DNA from: Rhizopus arrhizus
Taxonomy: Eukaryota; Mucoromycota; Mucoromycetes; Mucorales; Rhizopodaceae
NCBI GenBank assembly: GCA_024220505.1
Contig: JAKZZE010000001.1
Coordinates: forward strand, 1,922,001 to 1,986,000
Direction of reading: 5' to 3'
Length of the DNA stretch: 64,000 bases
Under the pieces are notes generated by a model, which was not told where the DNA came from, did not search any database, and saw only the letters and a program-made list of their open reading frames with translations. Shown one piece after another: positions 45,425-58,500 of the stretch. A program made the translations under genes and the position numbers. Position 1 is the first letter of the stretch. Every line of letters begins with the position of its first letter.

Positions 45425-48400
45425 TTACAGGTCCCAAACAATTTCTGTTACATACATAGATACAGTCTGTCGGGAATCTCCTAAAGCATCTAAATCATCT
45501 ACATGGATCTTCAATTGACCAGGCATACTTTCTTTAGGATTTGAAATAGCCACTGAGAGTGTCAATTGATCTCCAGGGTTAACTATACCCTTTCCTTCTT
45601 CATCTAAACCAGTAACTTGAACAATTTCATGAGCAGGGAATTCTGCAGGCCCTTCCACAGTGACTTTGAACCGCAGTGGTACCTTCGTCGCATGATTGAT
45701 TATGGTAAATGGTAAGCTTTCGGGCATACATGCTGAGTCTGTAAGGTCCTCCCCACCATCATTTTCTTGATAATAAGTAACAAGCTTAAAGTCCAATCGT
45801 TGTTCGCTCAAAATGAACGTAGCTTTCTCTTCTAAGTGACAACGAACAAGAATCGTTTCTTTGCATCTTCCGTCTTCATGATCATATCCATCTTCTATTG
45901 GACGTGTTGTAACCCAAAGTTTGGCCATAATAATTCCAGCAGGGTCAGTAAATTCCGGCCGATTTCTTGGCAGTCGAGAAGATTCATTGGGTGATGCCCT
46001 TACCCTTACTTCAATACTCCCTAAAGGGCCAATGGCAATATCACCTTTCAAAGGAGAGTTGGTATATCGGGATAATACATCCAAGTATACATGATCTCTC
46101 AACTCGGGCACGATGTCAGCACCAATCTCGAATCGAAGGTCTTCCTCAGTTTTGTTATGAATCACAAACCAGTTATCACATGTGGTGTTGGGTAATGCAA
46201 TAGGATGATGAAGCGTAGGCAGCAGAAGCTCACCATTACTTGATAATCTTTCAAAGCGTAGCTCGAAAACTGTCATCAGAGCTTTCAACTGCAAATGCAT
46301 CATGTTGGAATTATTGCGTAAATTAACAATATCAACTTCCATATGATGAAGACCAGAGGATTGATCAGGCATCTCCTTTGGTAGCAGCAAACCTTCAACA
46401 CGCTGTGTCTTTCGAGAGGGTATATAAAATGTTTTTTGTTTAAGTGCAACACCATTCTTGTCTAATGGTGTAAATTTAACAAATCTAGGACCTTGAATAT
46501 CGTAGGTAGCAGGAACGTCCGACAGATTATGAATTTGAAATTCAAAACGAGCAGGCTTGTAGGAGGTGCTGTGACCAATCTTGCCTAAGTTGATACACTC
46601 CACAGAGAGCTCAGTGCGAGATACGCAAAATAATGCTTCCAATTCAAGAGCCAGTAGTTCGAGATCTTGACGCGCATCATATAAAATCATCATGCCTTTG
46701 AGTGACCCACTTTTTCCTTGAAGCGCTAAAGAATGGCCCTCTTCATCTAATTTGTCAGCAGATGGGCTACGAAGTCGAACACGCACACGTTGTCCAGGTT
46801 GAAGAGCAAATTGACTACTTCGTTGCACGAAAGCAGGATTCTTGTGTATCACCGCGACTGTCTTTACTTTATCTACATCTACCGTCCAACTAGCAGCAAT
46901 ATCAATATCACTCAGCACGACAAGCTGCATAGGCTGGCCTGAAGTATTTGCAATATCAAGCTCCCGTACATAATGTCTTGTAGCGTCTTGTTCTGATAAG
47001 TTTAAAAGCTGTAAAGTAGGCACTTTGTCTTGTTCAAGAAAAGGACAGACATAGATACTTTCCCACTTTATCATCGGCAAGGGATCAGCTTCAAGATGTT
47101 CTGTTTGATCATCAGCCATACAGGACGTGTGATTTGTAGGAAGTGCACTTTGAAGTAATTTCTTCGAAGGCAAGGACCAAGCATCCAGCTTTTTACAGTC
47201 CACAAACAGACGTACATTGATCTCGAACACTTCCTGACTGTTTCTTTTGTTGGTAACAATAAGCTTTTCATTCAAAAATCCGTGTTGATAAGCATATACA
47301 CGGAAAGTAATTTGAGTGAAAGAGGAAGTGGCTACAGCAGCCATGTCATCATATGAACATCGTCGACTACTTGATGCTTCAGGATTAACATGATGACTAT
47401 CTTTATCGCTTTTTGCTTTGATATGATTACATAGACCAGCATCTCCTCTTATTTTATTTCCAAGCCAGCCATTGAGCGTTCCGCCACGTCGGTCCAGCTC
47501 AATGTTTCGAGTGATACATTCTACTTCATAATCAAGAGGAAGTTGACCAGACTTATTTCGAATAGTAAAGGCGCCATAAAAGTCCTTGTTGAGCAAGTCA
47601 GTGTGGCCTAAATTAATGACTTTATCTGAGATTTCCAAGTGGGACTGCCCAATGATAGATATAAACTTGACAGTTTGAGTAAGCATAAGCAGTATTTCAT
47701 TATCGTCCTTTTCATCTTTTTCATGAACAAAGAATTTGATACCACCAATAAGTTCACGACATTCATCAGCAGAGTTATTTCCAAGATAGCCTGTTAAAAG
47801 ATTTGGTTGTACCGCAACCCATACAGTTGTCATGCCTCCACGTTTCAAAGGCATCATTTCAACCAAACCGCGTTCACCAGCCTCATCCATGAATATCAAA
47901 ACTTGATGTGATAAATTGCTTTGACAAGTAATATAAATATCCTGTCCTGATTTGTTCTCAACAAGCAAAGGTGTCACTTGAGAATATTTGGAACCAGGAT
48001 CCACATAGGAAAAGCCCAAGTCAAGCACACCGTTTGCTTCACCATCAAGCGAAGGAAAATCAAGATAAGTTGCACAGTGAACAAGACACTGAATTGTGAA
48101 TGACTGGAGAGTGTCTGTGCACCTGTTTTTAATGGAAAAAGTATATGTTTGCTTTCCAACTTTACTGGGTGTCAGCGCATAAGAAATTTTCCTTGTCTCC
48201 CGAGGCTGTATAACCATCCCTTCTTCATCTTTAATAACTTCAAATTGAAAACTGTCATTTGGAGCACTGATGAATTCAAATTCGATCGGAATGTCTGATT
48301 CATTTGTCATACGCACATAAAACAGCGTTCTTTGATTAATCTCAATGCGTCCACCATCAAAGAAATCGCGTTCTAGCTTCAAATAATCTTCATTTGCAAT

Positions 48401-51400
48401 TGGCGTCTCCTCCCCAGCTATGGCTGTTTCAGTAAGAATGAGTTCGGTTGGAGAGTGCGCATGAGTTGTACTATGACCAGAAGCAATTGAAGCTGATGTA
48501 TTTTCAGTTTTCAAGTTGCTTTTATCTATATCTTTTTTAGTAGTTGCCAGTGCATCAGTATAAGAAGCTTCGTCAGCGAAAACATTGGCGGTATACATGA
48601 TGCTCTTACAAACATCTGTATTTTTGTATTCATGTACCAAAATACGACCTTTAATAAACATTGGGTTTTCCTTGGGTGGTGGTGTATCAGAGAGCTGCAA
48701 AGGTCTTTGAACAGGTTTGAAAATAACATGAACCGTCTTTGTAGCATGAGCATCCAATGGGAACACAACACTTTCGGCTGTCTTTTTAAAAATGACGTTG
48801 CCCTCTTTGGTAGTGTTTAAAGAGACTGATGAGATAGATGAAGTTGAGTTGGGTGGTGTTGCCAGTGTGTTAGCCTCATCAGAAGGCTTTGTTGTTCCTT
48901 GGTCTAAGTTCTTCAATTTTGCCAATTTACGCAAATATTTCTCAACTTTATCTGGCTGAGCTTTACGTTTAGCTATTTTGAGTTTTTGTTCCAAGTTTTC
49001 AATTTCTTCTTCAGCCTCTTTTGAGAGCGTATTTGTATCATCGTCTTTGACATCAAAATCAAATTCACCGTAAAAGTGACCAAAGTTTACTTCATTTGGA
49101 TCAACACGTACTTCAAACATACGTGATTGTTTGTTGGTGTTGGTCAGAACAATTGTTTCTGATCGAGGACAGATACAGTCAACAAGACAATGAGAAAAGG
49201 ACATCTCGAGAGACTTGATCAAGAATGTTGATGGCTTTCGCACCTGGGCTTTCAAAAGCAAGACTTGATCGTTTGTTCTATCCCGAATGTTTTCAACAAT
49301 CAATTTCTCCATAAATGGACCCGATAACGTTGGCTCAAAGACAAACTCCACTTCCCGTTTACCATAGGCTCTTACCACACCATATCGTCCCGCATCCAAA
49401 TCGATATCTCCAGAAGCAATTGAACCTGATTTACGAATCGCATACAGCAAAGGTGTTTCACTTCTGTTATGCAACACAATTGTCTTTGTATGTCTTTCAT
49501 TGCGTTCTACTAACCCGAAGTTGATATTCTTTTGTCCCAAGTCCATTACAGAACGACAGAGCTGAGAGCGTAAAATGACTTCACGAACAGGGATATCTGT
49601 ATTATCAAGATCTAGCAAATTTTCAAATTCGGTTTGCTCAATGTCACGATCAAATTCCATGAGCCTTAAAAAGATACGCGCATCTTGCTTCTTGGGCGTT
49701 GATTGTATGTGAGGTTTAGTTGTGCTGGAAGGAATCATGATCACAACCACTTCCTCTTCTTCTTTTGGATCCACACGGATAATTGAAGTAGGGATCAAGA
49801 CCTTCTTCTCGATCAATCTATTAAGTTCACGACGCCAGGCAAGCTGATAGCGTACATACTGTTCCTCTGCTGATTGCTTTGGAAATAACGGTGGCGTTGC
49901 TTTAGAACCTTGTTCGAGTACAGAGATGAGGTCTTCAAATGGAACACGGGATTTGCCAGCAATATCGGACCAGTCTAGGTTTTTCCTTGACTTGTATCGA
50001 GCAGCTGTAATACCCAAAGATCGTTTTGTTTTGGCGCTGCGGGTGCCGAAGCTATCGTGTCGGCCAATATCTTTCAATCCGTTAACGGCTACTTCAAGTT
50101 TGCTGTTTGCGGTAACTGACTTCTTCAATACCGCAGTAGCCAAATTGGTATGAGCAGCTGAGGAGTGATTTGTTGTAACTTGATGGTGAGCTATTCGTAT
50201 AAAAAAATAAGTACTTTTCTGAATGTACTATATTACTGATAACTTACCGTGACGTGTGTTCTTCAAGAGGGGAATATTTGGATCTATCTTTACCATTCTC
50301 TTCCTTTTGTGTTTTGAAGGAGGTAAAGCAAGATCAAGGTAAGCAATGGTCGATTGAGCACGGTCCATCTTCATCTGTTGAATATAAGCACGTATCCTTC
50401 TTGCCACCAAAGGATCTTTCTTGGTTGCATCCGATATTCTTCTTTGCTCGGCTATCTCCAATTCAGCCGTAGGTTTGTGTGTAGGCTCAGGAGAGATGCG
50501 ACGACTATTGACCGATTCCAATAGAAGTTTTGAACGTTTTCTGTGGGCAGATACATTTGGTATATTCTTTCCAGAGGGTATTGATGTATGACTACTTTCA
50601 GTTTTGAACTCTGTTGCTTCCAACTTTGCTCTTTTCTCTTCTTTTTCAATGGACTCTGGAGTGATTGAGTTTAGCAATTTTGAGGTGGCTGAGGTGGTGA
50701 TGTTTGTCGTTAAGGAAGAATCTTCGCTCGTTTTGGTTTTATTCCTTGTATAGATAATAATGTCATCAGGAAGAGATGTTGTGACTTCCAATGTCAGTGG
50801 TTTATCTCTAATGTTTTCAATAGTAAAAGTACGTATCGCAGGGGAATCGAGAGCAATCGACCCAAAATCCAAAAAATTAGCACCAGTCGCAGTCAAGATA
50901 CGATAATAGAGGGAGTGGAAGGTGACTCGATTTTTATCGATATTTGTGCTGTGAACTTCGATAATCTGATCATTGTCCTTGTTTAGATAGTTAACGAGTG
51001 TAATCTGTTTGCGATAGTCTGGGTTAACTTTACGAGGATACAGGTCCAGTTTAAGCTCGACATAATTTTTAGGTTGTATTGTAATCTCGCCTCGAAGACA
51101 ATTTAACACCTTGGAAGCAAATTGCAGCTCAACACGTGCCATAATATCAGATCGGTTAAAGATTCGAATAGGCAAAGATTTCAATGTACCAACATCCGTG
51201 TCACCAAAGTTAACTACCTTAGGAATCACCTCGACAAAGGAAGTACAGGTTCTTGCTCTACACTGAACTACTTTCCTTTGCTTAGATTCTGCTGATCGAA
51301 AAGTTCCATATTCAAGTAAAAATCTAAAATTTCGACGGATCAGCTGTCCAGCATTGAAGTCATTAATCGAGGCATCCTTTTGGGGACGATATGAAACTTG

Positions 51401-53038
51401 GATAATCCTCTCTGTACCAGGCTTAAGCACAAAGTCCTCAATTCTGGTATAATTTTCATTTGTTCCTCCGGACGTTTGTGTAGCATTTGCATTAGCAGCT
51501 GCTATTGTGATGGAGCTTGCAGTAATGCTCACACCGTCACTCAAAGAGCTTGTTTCTGTATTCATAGCATTCGTGTCGCCAACTGTTCCATAATCAGAAT
51601 CGGAATCTTCAGGAATCGTTGGTTGAGAAGGAAAATAGAGACGTGAACCAGTCGGAGGAGATTCAGTAGTAGGTGAGAATGCGCTGTCTGGATCAGTAGC
51701 GGTACGAGAAGGTGTAGGCGAAGTCGATCTTGAGCTAAACTCGCTATTTTGGCCAGAAGCTTCACTGTATCCAATTTGAGGTGTAGTTGATACGGAAGTA
51801 ATTGTGGTTGGTGTATTGGTACGCTGACTACTAAATTTTCTCTTGATAAATTTTGCAGTAGGCGTTGCTGTTGGAGGGGTGGCAGTGGTAGTAGAAGAAG
51901 GTTCAGCAGAGCGACCCTCATCTGCTGCTGTATCCTGCTTGATATCAAAAATTACTTCAGCACCTTCAGGTATAAACTTGACCTCCAACGGACTTTCACT
52001 GATATTATTGAGTACGATTTGCTGTACAGCCCAAGTACCAGAGATACAATCACCAAAATCAACTACTTGACCGCTTGTAACAATCAAAGTCTCCTTTCTT
52101 AAGACAGATCTTACAGAAGCATGTACCTTGGTTTGCACAGAATTTCTAGCGTCATTTGCATTTTCCAATTGCAGGTCGTAATTAAATTCGCCGACTTCTT
52201 TAGGCATAAAGATGACACGTATTTGTTTTGCAGCATAACTTGGTATTGAATTTGGCAAATTATGTATTGGATTACCAGTAATAGGATCTACAAACTGTAA
52301 TGAATAATTTGAATAAGCAACTAGATCAGCTGTATTGAGCAACCAAAAGAGATCAATTTCAGATCGATTGTGGATTGTAAAGTCTTTGTAATAAGTTTCT
52401 CCTATTACACAGTCGTCAAAATTAAGTCCAGTTTGTGTAATATCAGTCCAGAGAGCAGATTGACAGACACTTGCTCGAAATTTGACAGATACTTGATAGT
52501 CAGCTAAAGTTGAAGAAGACAATACATCCTTACTATCCTCCGATGATGACGAGAGTGTATCAAGATAATAACCGAAAAAAAAGATACTTCCGGTAACATT
52601 GAATATATTAAATGTGTCCGTATCCTCATCATCCATAATATTATAATCATTTGTATCTTCGGGTAAAAATCCCAATATAAATGATCGAGTTTGATTGGGC
52701 TCCAGTTCAATCTGATCGATATGATTAATGTAGTTAAACAGCTGGTTAAATGGGTGTTCCTCTTGAGACCAATCCACTGTATTTGTAGTAGCTGAAAACT
52801 CTGCAAGATTTGAAATATTTTCGTTTTCTAGTTGGAAAGCAATTTGGTTTCGTAAATTGGAGCGCATTTTAATTGATATTGGCTGATTAGAGAGATTACG
52901 TATATATAAACGTCGAAGAGCATGTAAACCATTAAGGTAGACATTGTCAAGTGTTATTCTACCATGAACATCGACAAGTTCAAACATGGTTGTGTTCTTT
53001 TCGGCGATGATTACTTCTGTGGTGTCTTGATTACTCAT
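45425..53038 (-). CDS. Giant ASH/MSP-like Ig-fold repeat protein (2518 aa)
   Basis: Two long exons (53038-50248 and 50190-45425) join through one 57-nt GT..AG intron in phase to 2518 residues, the largest complete gene here. Many copies of an ASH-type (ASPM, SPD-2, Hydin) beta-sandwich pattern are visible, with core hydrophobic-FG-x-hydrophobic then hydrophobic-x-N-x-S: VVDFGDCISGTW, KVVNFGDTDVGTLKSLPIRIF, NFLDFGSIALDSPAIRTFTI, NINFGLVERNERHTKTIVLH, KVINLGHTDLL, ECINLGKIGHS. A Ser/Thr/Pro-rich disordered segment separates blocks near residues 390-520, and a basic linker lies near 850-980. There is no transmembrane segment or enzymatic motif. Such repeats act in cilia, centrosomes and spindle poles. 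A non-flagellated fungus has no cilia, so a spindle-pole or other scaffold role is only a guess. Confidence 0.7.
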
Positions 53039-53940
53039 TTATATTAGTTAATCTACGAGGATTGCATTGGATCAGTCAAATATGATACTAATATATGTCA
53101 ATATATACCATATATATATGTATATCACTAGAAGCAAAAATAAAGTATATACAAGAATGCTTTTCTTTTTTCTATATATATTTGTGTGTGTCTCCTGTTA
53201 TTATTTAGTGTAGAAAATGAGTAATAGGACTTTTTCTATGGCTGGTATACAAGAATAAAAAAAAAACTATGAGCTGATTGAATTTAAACAAAGCCAGTGT
53301 ATGTCTGTGTCTCTTTATTTATTCAATCTCAGTCGTTTTATTTTTTAACCAGCTTTGGAGCAAATGATCATCAGGGCGTACTACAAGTATTCTAAATACT
53401 GAAAGGAGACACTGGTGCGGCTGTGAGAGTAAGTTGTTTCTCTACATCATGGAATTCGTTCCAAGCAGTGAAACAGAGAATATTCCTAAATTAAAAGAAA
53501 CATAGACAGATTAAAACAAACATTTTCCTACAGATAAAGCACTTACATTATTTGATTTTTTTGACAAATAAAACTAGAAACCAAAGTGTACGTTGTAGCC
53601 TTATCGTATACGAAAGAAGTTGGCTATATTTATTTTAAAATAACTTCAATTCATATTTTCCACAAAAGCGAGACATCAGTTACAATGAACTGTACCCAGC
53701 TACTCTGGTACAAAAAAAGATCAACATTTTAGCCTGTTTCATGATCCAATGACTTGGTTTAATGCGTACAGGAAATAGTCTTTTTCCGTGTATCACCTGG
53801 GTTTAAATTAGCAAAAAAGATTGCGGATGAAATATACCCGATAATTTACAATTGACAAGTGTTCAAACTACATCAACAATCCTATGTGCAATAAAAAATA
53901 AAATGCTGTATTTTTTTTTTATTAATTTTTTTTACAGATT
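53039..53940. other. Intergenic, no supported gene
   Basis: About 900 nt upstream of the ASH-repeat gene and downstream of the NFS1 pseudogene. It includes TATATA repeats at 53100-53115, plausible promoter context for the minus-strand gene, but no recognisable ORF. Confidence 0.6.
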
Positions 53941-55740
53941 TTAATGTTGTGACTATTGGATAGACTTTAAGTCTATTCCTTCTTGAACCTATGCAACAAG
54001 GCAATAACTGGTATTGAAATATAAAATGCATATTCTTGTACCATTTCCCATAAAGGTGACATTTCTCTCAATCCATCAACATGCTGGCTAACTTTGTTGA
54101 TTACAAACTCGATTTCTTCTTCAGTTCTGAACCTTCCAATACCAAAATGTATAGAGCTATGAGCCATCTCATCATCTGCTCCCAAAGCCCTTAACACATA
54201 AGAAGGTTCAAGTGATGCTGAAGTGCAAGCAGATCCAGAAGATAATGCAAGATCCTTCAATGTCATTATAAGTGATTCTCCTTCAACATAATCAAATGAT
54301 AAATTGATATATCCAGGATAACTATGTACAGGATCACCGTTACGATATACATGCTCAGCCTTGGATTGAGTGCCATAGATTAAACGCTTAGAAAGTTTAG
54401 AGATTCTTTGATGATTATACTGTATTAAATGTGTTAGTTTTTATTTATTCATATCATTATATATGCCCTTCAAAACCTGTGTACTGTACATCAGGATAAA
54501 AGCTTATGTTTTACTCTTATTGCAACTACTTACGTATATACGCGAATATACACTCATACTTAGCAGCAAGGTTCATCACTAGAACAAAATGAGATACTTA
54601 CCTCCATCTCTTCTATAGCCACCTTACAATCCTCGTCCAACACAACAACAAGAGGATGAGGAACAGTGCCGCTTCTGATACCTCTCTCTTGACCATCACC
54701 AATTTGAACAGCCTCCAAACGAACTCTGGGTCTTCTACGAACATAAAGAGCACCAACACCCTTGGGAATATACAGCTTGTGACCAGAGATACTCATCAAA
54801 TCAATATTCATTGTATTGACATCCAAAGGCACCTTACCAGCGGCTTTTACAGCGTCAGTAGGTAAAAGACTTTTTTCGACCTACATAATTTATTAATTGC
54901 GTCGATAAGTTGCATAACATCGGCCTTATTAGCGGTTATGATAGAGATAATAGAGATATCAGGACGAATGGTTTCTTTCAATTGATTTAGATCAATAAGA
55001 CCATTGGATTGAACAGGTAAATAAGTAACATCAAAACCCTTTTGCTGTGATGATCTACATGATTCCAGTATACATTTGTGTTCCTATACAAAAATATAAG
55101 TCCACTATTTAATTTACGTATATGCATATGCTTTACAGTTTAAGTGGTAATAATATGCTTCTTTTTATTAGTGTAGAATTTAGGGACGCCTTTAATACTA
55201 ATGTTGTTTGATTCAGTAGCATCAGAAGTAAATATGATTTCCTTAGGATCAGCATTGATCAATTTTGCTACATATTAAACATAATATAATCAATGATATG
55301 TTCCCTCTTACTTTTTTATAGTTAATTTTTTTTTTAATTTTTACCTCTCTTGCTTTTTCGACGGCTTCTTCGGTTTCCCAGCCATACTTGTGAGTCCTTG
55401 AATGAGGATTAACATATAATTCAGTCATTTAAGTAACCATAGCGTCCAATACACGGGAGCCCATAGGACTAGTAGCTTGCATGTCGAGATAAATAGGTCG
55501 ACCTGCTTTTTTAATTGTTGTTGGTTCAAAACCTAAGGAATCTACATACAAAAGTACTTAAATCTCCTTTTCCCTATAACATTTTGTTTTTTCTTTACCC
55601 GAGGTTGGTTTCATGGCCTTGAATTCTTGTCTGCGAATAAGACTAGTAAAGAATAGGCGATAAGAAATAGGATTCAATGTTCTTCTTGAAATGGGAAGTC
55701 TGGTTCTTAATAATGTTTGTTGTAATGATTTTCTTAACAT
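53941..55740 (-). pseudogene. Pseudogene of mitochondrial cysteine desulfurase NFS1
   Basis: Nfs1 supplies sulfur for Fe-S clusters and tRNA thiolation and is essential. Here an intron-containing copy can be followed end to end: presequence MLRKSLQQTLLRTR (55740), [56 protein letters not shown], then [38 protein letters not shown], the catalytic-Cys loop [21 protein letters not shown] and a C-terminal tail. Lesions: TAA at 55431-55429 (expected Tyr), TAA at 55142-55140 (expected Gln), a 1-nt loss near 54861 that shifts frame inside the PLP-stacking HTD motif, and TAG at 53955-53953 for the Trp of the C-terminal WxQH. Usually invariant residues are also replaced (GATESNN to DATESNN, YGPKG to YIPKG). 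Retained introns mean it arose by DNA duplication, not retrotransposition. Confidence 0.88.
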
Positions 55741-57653
55741 TTCATATGTAATAAAAGAAAAGGAAAGGGTAAAAGTAAAAATATGCTTTTCAGCTCTGGC
55801 GTGGACGAAGTTATTGGCTTAATGCTTTTTGAGATTTTATATTGACAGCGCATGAAATGAGATTCAGGATTCCTCACAGAATTTGAACGTTAAGTACCAA
55901 AAAACACTGTGATTTTTAAATGAAAACAGGCTATAAATTCACTGAAGGAATTATATTTACAATCTTTTTTTTGTGTAAGATGACATTGCTTTAATTTATT
56001 AAGGTGACAATATTGCCAATGCATCGAATTGCTTTCGGTTTTTATACTTTTGAAAAAAACAAAGCCCCTTATCATGCTAATTGCTCAAGTTTATCAGGCT
56101 TCAGAGAAAAGTAAACAGATGAGTTAAACGAGGAGCAGATTTAAAGAAGCGAAGAGAAACGAGGAAGCAGATTCTGTTTTGAAGGAAGAAAAGTTGGCAG
56201 GATAGGAAGAATGAGAAAGGGGAAATCCTATTGGCATCCAAACCAGAGTCAGAACTGAAGCTAGAACTAGATTGTGCGAGGCGAGGACGTTTAGTAGCAT
56301 GTCTAAAAATAGAGGAAACAAAAAGATCAGAACAGAGATCAGGATATTATCAGCAGAGATGAGCATCAGAATCACACATTCAGCAGTGACAACAGAGACG
56401 ATAAGAGCATTTTGAATATGCCAAACAAGAATGATTACTATTGTCGCATCATCTGCAATGGATAGACGGGGAAGAACAAGAGTCATACGATTCTACACCA
56501 ACACTACAGCCAAACTTGCTTCAAATGAAAAGCAATCACAGTTAGGTTACAAGATAAAAATAACACAATTATCCCCCCCCAAAAGCAGCTATTGAAATAG
56601 TATACGCCCATTTCTAATCAGTGCCATATGAAGACAAAATTTCTGTCATATCTTCTTGCAAAGTACCTAAATATTGGAAAGGAGTTTTGGAAAGAGAAAT
56701 GCACAAACTTATCATTATGTCTAGAAATAGCCGGCCGTACATGATCTGATCATCAACCTCAATACCTTTATTACACAATTAAAGGACAAGAGATGCATGA
56801 GTAAGAAAAACGTTCTCAAGTGTGCTTCACTGGATTTATGGACAAGCAACCCAGTATTTTCTTCAGAAATGACGGCTTTGGCCGTAATCTTAAGATCACT
56901 GAAAGATACTGTACTGGATCTTTATCATTATTACTCATATACCTATAACATGCTTATAATAATAATGTCATATATATAGATGTGTGATATTTTTGATCAA
57001 AAAATACTGAACTGCTAACAATTTATGTATTTTTCTCGAATCTTTTAATATGAATAATTGTATAATCATTGACCTAGTAGTTATTGATATAGAAGATCAA
57101 AATTAGGGTCTATTGGATTATTATTCATTTTAACAGGAGCTGAACTATTATTAAATCTTTAATAGAAATAATTCTTTCTATTTAAATAACTATTCATCAA
57201 CAAAATTCTATAATAGAAGAAGAAGAATATATGTGCATGAATAAACATTTCAGGTAGATATATATTATACTTAACGAATTGACTCACAACATATAAAATA
57301 AGATCATATTTTTGAAATAATTCATCTTATGAGACAGAGAATAATCCCTTATGCCATTATTTAACTCAAATATAATATTAAATATTATAGCATTTCAGAT
57401 TTATAATATTTTTTCTACACTATATAAATATGTTGTAGATTTGTCTTGCTATTTTTATCTTTATCCTTAATTCTATTCTTTAATAAATATCTATAAAATT
57501 TCTTAAACAGTATTCACTTTTGTTGTTTTCATTTTATTTTAAATACTTGTATACTAATCCAATCAAATCTATAGCTTTATTTGTATAGAAGATGAAACAA
57601 ATAGAAAATGATATATGATGATTTCAGTGTTGTAAATAATTTGGCCGTGTTCA
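55741..57653. other. Gene-poor AT-rich DNA
   Basis: About 1.9 kb with only short unsupported frames. A minus-strand 120-codon frame at 56124-56486 is Leu/Val/Ile-rich and could be chance. The plus-strand frame at 56797-56979 contains SLDLWTSNP, faintly like the DLWTS motif of hAT transposases, but is too short to call. Confidence 0.5.
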
Positions 57654-58500
57654 GTCTCTAGTTGATTGCATAATTGCATTTGATGTAGAAAGTTCCAATA
57701 CATTTGGAGTGGTAGCCGTGTTCGTTTTTTGCTTGTTCAAACAATTATTCCAAAACATATCATACAAATACACAAGATTATCCAAGTTTCTTCGAGTAGT
57801 GAAGGCATCTAGTTGATGAAAACTTCTTGGAGATTTCAAGGACATGGCCCCAAAAATTGTTGTAATATTTGTTCCAGGAATAAGTTTTGACATGTGTATT
57901 TTTATACTATAGTTGTCATGAAAAGTAAACAACAATAAAACGTATCATCTATATATATTAAGGATACATAAACAAATTACCATGAATTTGAAAACCCATC
58001 AAAGCGTGCAGAACTGATTTTGACAACGCGCTCTCGTTGAGTGTTGCCAATCTTAACAGATCCTTACCCAATTTATTTAAATTGGGAGTTGTTTCAGCAA
58101 GTTTTACTTTGCCAAAACCTAGCGAATTTTCCCAGCTTAATTGGTCAATCTCGCAGACCATAAAATTAGGGCGAATTTGATTACTGTTGCTTGAAAAAAC
58201 CTCTGTTGGTAAAACATTTGGTCTTGATACAACTGAAACATTAAGCCTTGGCTACAAATAAAAAATTCTTTTGTAACTACCATTTCAACAAAACATTCTT
58301 CTCAGAATCAGATAAAATTGATGAAAGAATTGGATTAAATACCCACTACATAACCCTGTCTCACCTTGCAATCCCTCTCTATTCAGAATAACGTTACTTA
58401 TAAATGTAGATACTTACAATGCCGCTATGCCAAAAAGAATATTGACCTCTGCTTTCAGTCTGATATTGGGAGACAAAAAGTATATTAAATAAATAAGGGA
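57654..58500 (-). pseudogene. Fragment of a multi-exon gene of unknown function
   Basis: Minus-strand coding-like segments with splice-like edges. One exon-like piece ends about 58434 (TESRGQYSFWHSGI then GTAAGT). A second runs from about 58252 to 57980 (PRLNVSVVSRPNVLP..LGFGKVKLAETT..LGKDLLRLATLNESAL). A third runs from about 57930 to 57654 (MSKLIPGTNITTIFGAM..YLYDMFWNNC). I could not find a phase-consistent junction between the second and third pieces, and the 5' end is missing, so it looks broken. The layout (VGFGEVK-like block, KDLLRL, then a variable domain ending in a short helix) reminds me of a high-copy uncharacterised protein family in Mucorales, but that is recollection, not evidence. 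Confidence 0.35.

Noticed and set aside
53941..55740. Functional NFS1 gene with unusual introns
   Set aside because: Each stop lies inside a conserved block away from splice sites, one frame shift falls in the PLP-binding motif, and invariant residues are replaced.
56797..56979. Possible hAT transposase fragment (SLDLWTSNP)
   Set aside because: Only a nine-residue resemblance, with no flanking hAT domain or terminal repeats.
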